A stretch of DNA of 64,000 nt from Euclidia mi (Eukaryota; Arthropoda; Insecta; Lepidoptera; Erebidae). Numbering within the stretch: position 1 is the stretch's first letter; the number at the start of each line of letters is the position of its first letter. Location of the stretch: assembly GCA_944739405.2 (NCBI GenBank), contig OX123193.2:21627516-21691515 (forward strand), written 5' to 3'. Shown here piece after piece: positions 43,964 to 54,001 of this stretch. The translations under genes and the position numbers were made by a program. Under the pieces are notes generated by a model that was given only the letters and a program-made list of their open reading frames with translations, was not told the DNA's origin and did no database searches.

Positions 43964-46515
43964 CTTTACAAAATAGAAAAAAATGGTTACATATTTTTTT
44001 TTATTTATGGTATGAATTCAAAAACAATTTTCTAAAATAAAATATTCAAAAATCATAAACACAATCCATAATTCATTGATGTAACAAATAGTTAAAATTA
44101 TATATACTTAATAACACTATAATGCTCTGTTGACAATATTTATGTAATATAAAACAAAAAAAAAAACAAGTAAATATATGATACGATCTAAAAACTGCTT
44201 GATAAAACCATTGAAATTTTAAAAACAATACAAGCAAAATGTAAAATAACAGCTACATAAAAATCGAATACATAAAACGACACTATAAAAATGATATTCA
44301 TATAATCTAACAAAAAAATATTGTATTATTATTATCGCTCAATTAATAAAATATTGGTTCATGACACAAGGCAAAGAAATATTATTTACTTGAAAAATTA
44401 AACTGAATATGGCCATAGTTACAACTTGAAAACACAACAAAATAAAATATAACACAGTATTACAATAAAAAAAATATTCTTTTACAAAAACAAATCTTCA
44501 ACTGCATCATTAATTAAAATAAATTTAGCAAACAATATTGAACCTTTTAAATGAAAAATAAACCCCTAAACAACACAAGATTGAAAAAGTCACAAATTCT
44601 CTTTATAAGTAACAAAATAACAATAATTTTTGGCTTCCTTATACATTAAAACAAATTTATAGTAAAATAGAGTAAGCACCATAACATTTTAATTATACAT
44701 CATTATTCCATTGCATTGTTTTAAATCGTTTATAAACTTGCACATTAAAACAAAACCATTTTATCCTTCTTTCTTTTCTTTATGCCATATCAACATGCCG
44801 ACAATCTGTTCTCCATAATACCTTTTCAACATATCTCAATATCCAATTCTATCTTTATTTTATCGAAATCAATAACATAACAGCTAGGTACACAATACAT
44901 AATATTATTATTTCATCATTTTCTTCTCATTCGGTCCGGCCGGACTTTCATCATCATTTCATTATAATATATTATATCATTTTACTCATTATACATTTCT
45001 TATATTCTTCATATTATAACACGGGGCACAATTTAAGGCATCTTGGCCACCAACCATTTTCACAGAGGAATCTCGTTCGCACCATGATCAAATGAAGGAA
45101 TGGCACCCTTTCTCTCTTTATTTGTGTACCTATAAATAACTCTATCAATAACAAACATTTATACCAACTTTCAAAATGAATATTTCAGTACCTACGAATC
45201 CAACATCGCTTTTGGGTGATCAGTCCAATTGCTGTCGAAAACATATCTACCAAATTATTCCCTACACTTCTAACATTTCTTTTATACAATCGAAAACAAA
45301 CGTCATATTTATAAAATTACTCATTCCTATTCCATATCACTTAATATACCGTAATCTCTTCAATATTCCTATCTTATTACAACGCTAGGTACCTAATTGC
45401 ACAATATAAAATGGCAAAAAGATTTTTAATACCACCGTATCATTCCGTAATTCTTTTTCAAAACAATACAAAAACGTCATACATTAATATCATTTAACTT
45501 TGTATTTCAGTATCAAAATAATGATTTTAACAACAAATTATAAAATTTAAAAGAATCAAAACAATATTTCATTATAAGACTTTACAGTTCACAAGATAAA
45601 AATAAATTTTTGCTGATGCAGTTGGTGTCAGAACTTTCAGATGGCTACATTTCTCGAGATATTGCGTCATGCATAGGTGTCAAGTTTTGTCTATGTAAAA
45701 CTAAGTGTCGTGTTCTAATGAACACGACACTTAGTTTTAGCACGAACTTACACGTCTTTGGATTTCAAATAATTGTACCTTTATGTACCAAATGCGCAGT
45801 AAAAACAATAAACTAATTCAGTAAATGCATAATTATGAACTCACTAATTAAATCTTAATTTTAATCTTTGATGTACCTAAGTACCATTAGATAATGTAAA
45901 ATGTGTACGGTAAGATGTTTTATACTAGAGCTACTTTATTAGAACCAAAACGTATAGAAAAGAAAACGTAAATATCAATTACGTATCACAAGGTTTAGCT
46001 AAGTAACATGTACTAAATAAATCTAGATAAGCAAAGCCGCGTAACGATTGCTGTTGCTAACGGATCATATAACGCGCTTGCACATCGGACACCTGATGCG
46101 CAATAACTCTGGAATGCATCATTTTGGGAAGATTACAATTTTACAAAGTTAGAAAAAGGGAATGAAATCTTCATATTTTGGAATAACATATTACTTAATA
46201 ACTTAAAAGACACGTATTTACTTAAACGTTAAAAAAAAATTTGGATGTTTGAGACAGACAGATACTTATCGATATTATAATGTTACATGTATACAAATTA
46301 TCATAAAAAATACATTTATAGAAACAATTTAAAATAACTCATACCTTGTTTTATAAATATATTGTCAACAGGCATGTATAATAAGTATCTAAAATCAAAA
46401 ACATGTATTTGGATAAAACTTATGGAAAAAATATCGATATTTAAAAATAAAACTAAAACACATGTAAAAATTGTCCGCGGCAATATAAAAAAAGTCACCT
46501 CACATCACTCCTTGT
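43964..46515. other. No gene seen, strongly AT-rich
   Basis: Long A-rich and T-rich stretches, no recognisable frame. The only distinct structure is the hairpin at 45697-45738. Confidence 0.45.
45697..45738. repeat. Perfect 19-bp-arm hairpin, 4-nt loop
   Basis: AAAACTAAGTGTCGTGTTC (45697-45715) is exactly complementary to 45720-45738, loop TAAT. No gene context. Confidence 0.87.
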
Positions 46516-46519
46516 GTTG

Positions 46520-46818
46520 ATCAGAGCCTCTTTATGGCTCCAGCCTTGCGCATCTTGGGAAGGCCCACAAAGCCTCCACAGGCCTACGAGACCTTCATAG
46601 GCCAACGACTCTGGCTCCCGGCGGCATTCTCGGGAAACCTCGCATCTCAACGCCAATTAGATCCAAAAAAATCTCGGAGAAAATTTCCTGTCGCAAGGAA
46701 ATCGACGACTCTGCGGTATATATTTCAATATCCATGGTACTTATTCACGAAAATACCAAAATCGTATAAAAACCACAGGCACAGTACTGCCGCAAGGCAG
46801 CACTGGCAGGGTCGCCAT
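46520..46818 (+). other. GC-richer patch with a 118-codon ORF of unknown nature
   Basis: 46534-46890 encodes MAPALRILGRPTKPPQAYE... and then enters the 97-bp repeat. The first 200 bp are markedly less AT-rich than the surrounding kilobases, which suggests an inserted element or captured sequence. I do not recognise the protein and make no functional claim. Confidence 0.3.
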
Positions 46819-46915
46819 GCACTGTTGTGCGGTGGTATGGTAATAAAAGATGTTTTACTGTTCAGTAATTGTCGTGTAATGAACGATTAATACAGGTTAC
46901 AATATATTATATAGG
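46819..46915 (+). repeat. 97-bp direct repeat, copy 2
   Basis: Second copy of the repeat at 43867, 2.95 kb downstream in the same orientation. The shared C-terminal frame is preserved. Confidence 0.8.
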
Positions 46916-47440
46916 AAGGAAAGCGCGTTACACACTACACACTAGTTAAAATAAGTTTAAATTCAGACCAGTCGGTTAATATTTCAATATCTATAAGTCA
47001 AATATACATACCTAGATTTATTCATTTAGGTCGCTACACTTATAAACATCAATGTACTTATACAAATACTTATTATATTTAGTAGAATATCTTATTTAAT
47101 TTCATCAATTTTAGTTTAATTTATCAATTGTATTATGAAATTGTAGCCATTTAGTTCAATTTACACAATCAGACACTGACATCGCTTTTAATTCGATTTT
47201 TTTTACATATTTTACGTTAGGTATCTGATTCATTCAGTTTCATTATAGTTAAGATTTGGCGACTTGTAAGAGGTTTGGTATAAAAATAGTAAGCTTACAT
47301 GTAATTATTGTTTAAAATAAATACCTACATAAAACTCTTCAAGCACCTAGAATAATTAAATCCCATTTTAATCATTATTGCCATGGTCTTCTACAATTGA
47401 ACCACACAAAGTACAGGTACACATGTAAATCTTTGCATAA
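46916..47440. other. No gene seen
   Basis: AT-rich interior sequence without structure I can name. Confidence 0.45.
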
Positions 47441-47444
47441 ATAA

Positions 47445-49355
47445 ACCGATCAAGTGCGAGTCATGCTCGCGCACCGAGGGTTCCGTACAAACCTCAAGGT
47501 ATATATAATTATTAAAGAAAATGTGTGATGTAACTAAAAATTTAAGGTCTTCAAATTTTTTCCTATGTGCTATAAAACGTGTTTTATGCCAAGTTTCAAG
47601 ATTCTAGACCGACTGGAAGTACCTTTTAGTTTTGACTTCAGCATTTGATATGAATTTCAATTTTATACCTCTACGGGTTCATGAGGAAAGGGGTAGTACC
47701 CTTAAAATTATTAAAAATATTTTAATTATATGATGTAACTAAAAATGTATGGTTTGCGCAATTTTTCCTATATCTGTGTTATAAGACGTGGCTTCGTGCC
47801 AAATTTCAAGATTCTGAGTTCACGGGAAGTACCCTGTAGGTTTTGACTCCCTTGCGAGTAGTTGAGAGTTTGAAAATATGGTTTAATTGATATTTCTGTT
47901 GATTGCCTTGACATAGAAGTTTGATTTTATTACAACTTAACAGTGTTTTAGACTTAAGTATTTCGTATGATTTTTTATTTAGTAACTCTAAGTGTTCATG
48001 AGGAAAGAGGTATTGACTTAAAAAAAAATTAAAATGTTTTTATTAAGTATATGATATATCTAAAAATTTACATTTTTGGATTTTTTCTTAATCTGTGCTA
48101 TAAGAAGTTGCCTCGTACCTAATTTCAAGATTTGAAGTTCACGGAAAGTACCCTGTTGGTTTTGGTTCCCTTGTGAGTTTCGAAAATTTGCGAGAATTTG
48201 CGGCATAAACAGCTGAATCTTTTGATTGCGTTGGCTTAGGAGTTTTATTTTGTTACAGCTTAAAGATATTATAGACTTGAACATTGATATGAATTTCCAT
48301 TATATACCTTTACGCGTTCATAAGGAAAATAACTTTAAATTTTATTTTATGTTTTTATTATTTGATGTAACAAAAAAAAATTAAATTTTCGCAATTTTTC
48401 CATTATCTGTGCTATAAAACGTTGGTTCGTACCAAATTTAAAGAATCTGAGTTTACGCGAAGTACCCTTTAGGTTTTGATGCCCTTGCCAGTAGTTGCAA
48501 GTTTGAAAATATTGTAAAATTGCTGTTTCTTATGATTGCGTTGAGATAGAAGTTTGATTTTGTTACAGCTTAAAGGTATTATATATAGACCCGAGTATTT
48601 GATATGAATTTCAATTTAATAATTTTACACGTTCATGAGGAAAGGGGTAGTTACTTTAAAATTAATACAAATATTTTTTATATGATGTAACAAAAAATTT
48701 ACGATTTTCGCAATTTTCCTTTTATTTGTCCTATAAGACATTGCTTTGTACCAAATTTCAAGATTCTGAGTTCACCGAAAGCACCCTGTAGGTTTTAATT
48801 CCCTTGCAAGTAGTTGTCAGAAAATATGCGGCTTAAATTGTTGTTCCTTTGTATTGCGTTGACATAGAAGTTTGATTTCGTTACAGCTTAAAGGTATTAT
48901 ACAGTTGCGTATTTGATAAAAATTTCAATTAAATACCTTTACGAGTGCATGAGAAAATGGTAATAACTTTAAAATTACTGAAAATATTTGTATGATATGA
49001 CGTCACTAAAAATTAACGGTTTTCGCAATTTCTCCTTTATCTCTGCTATAAGAAATTGCTTTGTACCAAATTTCAAGACTCTGTGTTCACGGGAAGTACC
49101 CTATAGGTTTTGATCCCCTTGAGAGTTTCGAAAATTGCGGCAATTTGTAGCATAAACGGCTGTATCTTTTGATTGCGTGGGTTTAGAAGTTTGATTTTTT
49201 AACAGCTTAAAGGGACAGTAGATTTGACTATTTGATATAAATATCACTTTGATACCTTCACGCGTTTCTAAGAAAAAGGGTCTTGACAGACGGACGGACA
49301 ACAAAGTGATCCTATAAGGGTTCCGTTTTTTCATTTCGAGGTACGGAACCCTAAA
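47445..49355. mobile_element. Element with AGGGTTCCGTAC ends and six ~315-bp internal units
   Basis: The left end has ACCGATCAAGTGCGAGTCAT and then GAGGGTTCCGTAC; the right end has GTACGGAACCCTAAAAA, so GGGTTCCGTAC is inverted at the two ends. Internal units, each marked by a GATGTAACTAAAAATT-type word, start near 47527, 47732, 48053, 48364, 48684 and 48999. The spacing is 205, 321, 311, 320 and 315 bp, so the first unit is truncated. Each unit contains CAAATTTCAAGATTCTGAGT-like and AAGTACCCTGTAGGTTTTGA-like text. These end sequences are common in lepidopteran genomes. No protein is encoded. Confidence 0.78.
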
Positions 49356-50930
49356 AATATCTCGAAATAGCTAATCTATCGTAGTGTATATATCCGATAT
49401 ACTAAATTGATAAGATAGTTCATTACCGAGAGCTAATCCTAAGATTGATTATTACTATATGGTCTTAATAGGTTTACAGTTTAACAAATCACGGCACATG
49501 GCACTTCATAATAAAAATACATAATTTCAATGAATAAAAGCAGATAAAATTTCATCGTTTCATGTTTTATTAATTTATTGAATTTACTTATTTTATTTCC
49601 GAGAATGGATAAGTAAACTATGAGAATGTTTTCGAAAAAAAATCAGTGATGTAATATGGAACTATTTTCAAATTGAATCAATATGTGCTTATTTCAGATC
49701 CATTTAATTAGACAGATGTCTGCATTTATTACACATTTCATTTTAACTATTTTATCTGCTATTATCGTTATAAATAACAGGAAATTATCAACCAAAATAC
49801 CACTACTTGAAAATATTGGATACACTGCCATCTAATAGTGCCAGACATAAGCAAAATGATGTCACGTTCTTTAACAAGTCAATTTAATCTTATGTAATAT
49901 AATACAACATTCTTCAATAATTACATTCTTCAAAAAATACCTTGAGCTATATATTGAGACGTAGCATATATGACCCCTCAGGCCTCAGGAGGATAAGGTA
50001 TGTTTAAAAAATAAAAGAAAATAGTTACTAAACGAAACTATCATTTTATCGATATGATCTAGCTAGACACATACCCGCATGATATAATATAGAGTATTTC
50101 TGTACCTACACACAAAAGTTCGCTTGTAGTAATGGTTATACAAAACTCATAGGTTATCTTTACAACGTGTCATTCAAATGTGGTGCCTCTGAGGCAAAAT
50201 GATTTGGTTTTGTTCTTCCAATAGAAATCAAAGTGATAAAATCATAAGTATGTCTATTGCAAGTAAACTGGTATAAATTATCTGGGTACATGACAATTAC
50301 TCACTAAACAATTATAGAAAGCGTATTATTTGTAATTCGATACATAGATATAAATATACATATATTTTAGTGCCATAAACAATTATTAACCAGTTAAAAA
50401 TACGAGTATATTTCAAAGATATGTTGAAGATAAATATACAGTTTCGTAGTCTTATCATCTCCAAGGCAACACATTAAAGGGCTTACCCTTTAAATAAAAC
50501 ATTCTTATTTTTTTTCTTTCGTTATAGTTTGGATGAACGCAGGCATTAGATTTTTTTTGTTGGCATCTTTGACTGTTCAGTTATCTTTCTTCAATGCGTG
50601 AGCGTTGATGTTGATAACGTTACTCGTTTAAAAAAATAATTATTTCGTGTAAGTGCAAACCCAAGAAATAGTGTGCGGGATAACTACAAAGGTTGGTATT
50701 ATTGTTGTATTTTTTTAGTTATTTCAAATGATGAAATGGTATCTTCCGAGTAAAATTAATTGATTGGCTTGGATAGATGGTGGCCATATTTTGTTTTATT
50801 ATGAGTATTTGTTCCTGGGTTTATTTTGATAGGTGATACGGGGACACATTGATAATAATCAAAGTAACCCCAAGATTAATTTAAACAAATCTCAATGTAA
50901 CAAGTACAGTTTATCAAAGATACCCACTTT
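49356..50930. other. No gene seen
   Basis: AT-rich. No reading frame or repeat end that I recognise. Confidence 0.45.
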
Positions 50931-51047
50931 TACAAATAAAACGGTGCGGAACTATGAAAAACGCCTGGTATCCCAATTACAGGAACTATACGGAAGAAAC
51001 ACTTGCAGAAGCGTTGCAAGAAGTTACCGATGGAGTTAAGTGATGTA
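50930..51047 (+). pseudogene. Pipsqueak-type HTH fragment (Tigger/pogo-like)
   Basis: One frame reads TVRNYEKR and the next reads YPNYRNYTEETLAEALQEVT + DGVK. Together these resemble the start of a psq-type helix-turn-helix found at the N-terminus of pogo/Tigger transposases and of some host DNA-binding proteins. A one-base shift separates the two parts, and the sequence stops after AAGTGATG, a possible splice donor position. Only about 35 residues are preserved. It may be a dead exon of a domesticated gene or a transposon scrap. Confidence 0.5.
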
Positions 51048-51733
51048 AAAGAGCTATGAGCAAGCAAATTACTTTGATGAAAATAATCATGTACTGATCT
51101 CAATATTTATTCCACAGGACTGTTGATTGTGTAGTTTCTGATATCGTAACTAAATGTATAAGAAAAGTTGATATTTTCTCTAATTAAAATTAAAAAGGCT
51201 GATTATTCTGAGTAATAATTTAGCAATGAAATATTTTTGATTTTTCTTTTTCCTAGAAGTTTTGAGTATTCTGAAGATTTTAAGTTTTCAAAGATTTTAA
51301 ACCTTTATTTTGTATATGATGTTACAGGTTGATTGTTTTTTGTGTCATATATTTGATTATCCTAAAACGATTGTTTTATTTTTCAACCTTGTAAACTGCT
51401 TAAAATCACTAAGTAATTAATATTTCTTTTTGTTTTTGCTTTTTACTCCTGTTAAAGGATACTATGATATTCCTTCATAAAATCGTGGCCTATAGAAATA
51501 ACCCCATTGCAAGTATAAAGTTGAATCGACACTTAGTGAATTTTTACGCCAAAACTATAAACGCTATTTTTTTTTATTGTCCTATTATGTATTTATTTTG
51601 TATTTTTCTAGCATAAACTGGCAAATTTATGATCAATTGAATTTTAAAATTAATCAAAATATCCCCATTTTACGGAACATGTTAAAATAACCTGGTACCA
51701 CATAAGCACAATAGTCATATTTTTCGACCATTC
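51048..51733. other. No gene seen
   Basis: AT-rich interior sequence; nothing coding. Confidence 0.45.
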
Positions 51734-51994
51734 ATGGCTATAGATATAATATTGGTGGAAGTACATTACCAGCGTTTGCAGTTGATTGTTGCTGTTGGCT
51801 TCAGCATACTGTTGCAGATCGTTAAGATATGTAGTCGGTACTCATCCACCGGCTTGCTCTCGGCATTGTTGCTACTGGATCGTAGGGCAATCGTTCTCCG
51901 TTGTCAGCTGACCGGTGACGGGCTTAGGCAGAATCATGGGATCACGATGAGGAGACTCTGGAACTTGCAATTGGATGTATTAGTACTGTGGGCG
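51734..51994 (-). other. LTR element leader / possible gag start, decayed
   Basis: On the - strand this less AT-rich stretch follows the primer binding site and contains glutamine- and asparagine-rich words (for example LQQYAEANSNNQLQT in one frame), with ATG codons but stops in every frame. It is where gag should begin. Confidence 0.35.
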
Positions 51995-52014
51995 CAAATT
52001 TATCCCACTTCTGA
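51995..52014 (-). other. Primer binding site of the LTR element
   Basis: Directly after the LTR end TGACA the - strand reads TCAGAAGTGGGATAAA. CAGAAGTGGGAT matches what I know of sites complementary to the 3' end of tRNA-Leu. It orients the element. Confidence 0.6.
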
Positions 52015-52349
52015 TGTCAGAATCAGGAAAGCTCCCTATAGTGTAGAGACAGTTTTGTTAAATAAAAGAGACAACTATCAAATCGTACTTTCATTTATTC
52101 AGTTTGGCACAAGGACATATCTTTAGATTACGTCGTGATTATATATTTACACTAGAGGACGCCAGCAGCTACGCCTGCATTTTTTTAAATTCACTCGTTT
52201 TGGCCGATCCCGTGGGAATTTCGGGAAATCCCTTCTTAGTGCACCCCTACGGTCCCCAAGGAACATACATGCCAAATTTCAGCTTCCTGCGCCCAATAGT
52301 TTCGGCTGTAGCGTGTCTGTCAGTCAGTCAGTAACGCAAGGATTTTATA

Positions 52350-53480
52350 CATACATACATACATACATAGACTCACGACTGTTTCCCGGAGGGGTAGGCA
52401 GAGACTATGGAACGCCATTTGCAACGATCCTGACATACCTCACTTGCTTCACTCACTCCCATCAAGTTTCTCATGCATGCTCTTCTGTTAAGGGTACTTC
52501 TGACTTGTCCTTTTTTCAGGATGTCTCCAATCTGGTCAGAGAACGTTCTCCTAGGTCTTCCCCTTTGTCCTGTCGCATTCACACTAGCCTGATATATCTT
52601 CTTTGTCAGTCTATCGTCATCCATCCTCTCCATGTGCCCAAACCATCTTAACATGCCTTTCTCAATGCTTGTCACTACATCTTCTTTTACCCCACACCAC
52701 TCTCGTATCACACAATTCTTTACACTGTCGGTCAAAGACACACCACACATACTTCTCAGTGCTCTTATTTCTACAGAATTTATTCTACTTTCAAATCTCT
52801 TCTGCCATACCCAACTTTCACTACCATACATAAGGGTAGGCACTAACACACCTCCATGTACAGCCAAACGTGCCTTTTCGGACACGTTTTGACTGTTCAT
52901 AAACGCCTTCAGAGCTCCATTCACACAATTACCTGCATTAACTCTCCTTTCAATATCTGCTTCATTCTTACTATCTCTTGTAAACAACGTACCTAAGTAA
53001 ACAAACTCATTCACTTGTTCCACTCGCTGTCCATCGATCAAAACATTACAAGCCGTAACGCATTCCTCCTTTTCAAAAACCATAACTTTCGTTTTACTTA
53101 CATTCACTTTCATTCCTTTCCTTTCTAACGCACGATGCAGGATTGTTACCATCTCCTGCAACTCCTCCGTTGAAGATGCAAGTATAACCTGATCATCAGC
53201 ATAAAGGAGGCATTTGACGAGTAACCCATTCATCCTTAATCCGCAGTCACTATGTTTTAAATCTTGCAAACAACTGTCCATGAAGAGGTTAAACAGCCAC
53301 GGCGACGCTACACATCCCTGTCTAACACCTTTCTCGATGGTAAACCAGTCAGTGTATGCCCCGTTTATCCTCACACAAGCTCTAGAATCCTCATAAAGGG
53401 ATTTCAGAGCTCGAATGAGGCTGCTGTCCACCCCATTCATTGACAGCACCGACCACATTTCATTCCTCACCACTTTATCG
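52350..53480 (-). mobile_element. RTE-type (or related) LINE, 5'-truncated, (ATGT)n tail
   Basis: 3' end at 52350 with a CATACATACATACATACAT run, then GACTCACGACTGTTTCCCGG, the block shared with SINEs at 36026 and 4230. 5' end truncated at 53480 inside the RT. It sits 8 bp from the end of the Helitron-like repeat. Confidence 0.82.
52373..53480 (-). pseudogene. LINE reverse transcriptase C-terminal part, uninterrupted
   Basis: Motifs: RINGAYTDWFTIEKGVRQG, CVASPWLFNLFMD, CLLYADDQVILAS (YADD intact), SKTKVMVFEKEE and FVYLGTLFTRD. It ends in a long C-terminal region with ALRSMCGVSLTDSVKN, MLRWFGHMERMDDDRL and GQRGRPRRTF. The last codons (SAYPSGKQS) lie in the 3' tail block shared with SINEs. N-terminal endonuclease and first RT motifs are lost by truncation. 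The C-terminal pattern is like RTE-related clades; clade not settled. Confidence 0.82.
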
Positions 53481-54001
53481 TATTAAGATTTAGAGCCCAG
53501 TTCGCAAAGCAAAGGCATAGAACCAAGAGAAAGAACGGTCAATAAAACTCTTGGTCATTATTTTCAATAAGTAATATTTAACAAACAACAATTTATATCA
53601 AATATCAATGTTGTGGGTAGTTTTATATTACTAGAAAGGTCTGTCTTACAACAGAACATAATAAGCATTATTTATTTATTTAATTATTAAACTTGCTGCA
53701 CAATACTGTACATATGCGGACTTAATGCCTTAGGCATTGTCTAACAGTCTACCTTAGGGTGATGCAGAGATAGTTAAGGCAGGTATTAGGTGGAAGTACT
53801 TTATAATTGAATTTATATATAACTAGATACTTTAGTAAATAATATACATAACACACTTTTACAATACACATAAATTTAATAATTAATACAATATACTATT
53901 TATAATACTATATATATTAATATATTATAACATATATATTTATATTTATATACATAAATATTCAATAAAATATTCTATATACATACATAATCCTGTGATG
54001 A

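Larger units (their letters stand above)
52152..53488 (-). mobile_element. Helitron-like repeat, copy 3, split by a LINE
   Basis: The CTAG end is at 52152 and the opposite tip (TATTAAGA, complement of TCTTAATA) at 53481-53488. The two parts, 198 and 8 bp, add to 206 bp like copy 2. Target junction is A|T, with TTTACA/TTTAGAG contiguous in the other LTR. Confidence 0.8.

Noticed and set aside
47527..49325. CRISPR-like array
   Set aside because: Units are ~315 bp, diverged, without short identical repeats and unique spacers, and the genome is eukaryotic.
51734..52126. 130-codon + strand ORF shared in part with 39433 region
   Set aside because: The shared C-terminal residues come from the LTR itself; the LTR element reads on the - strand.
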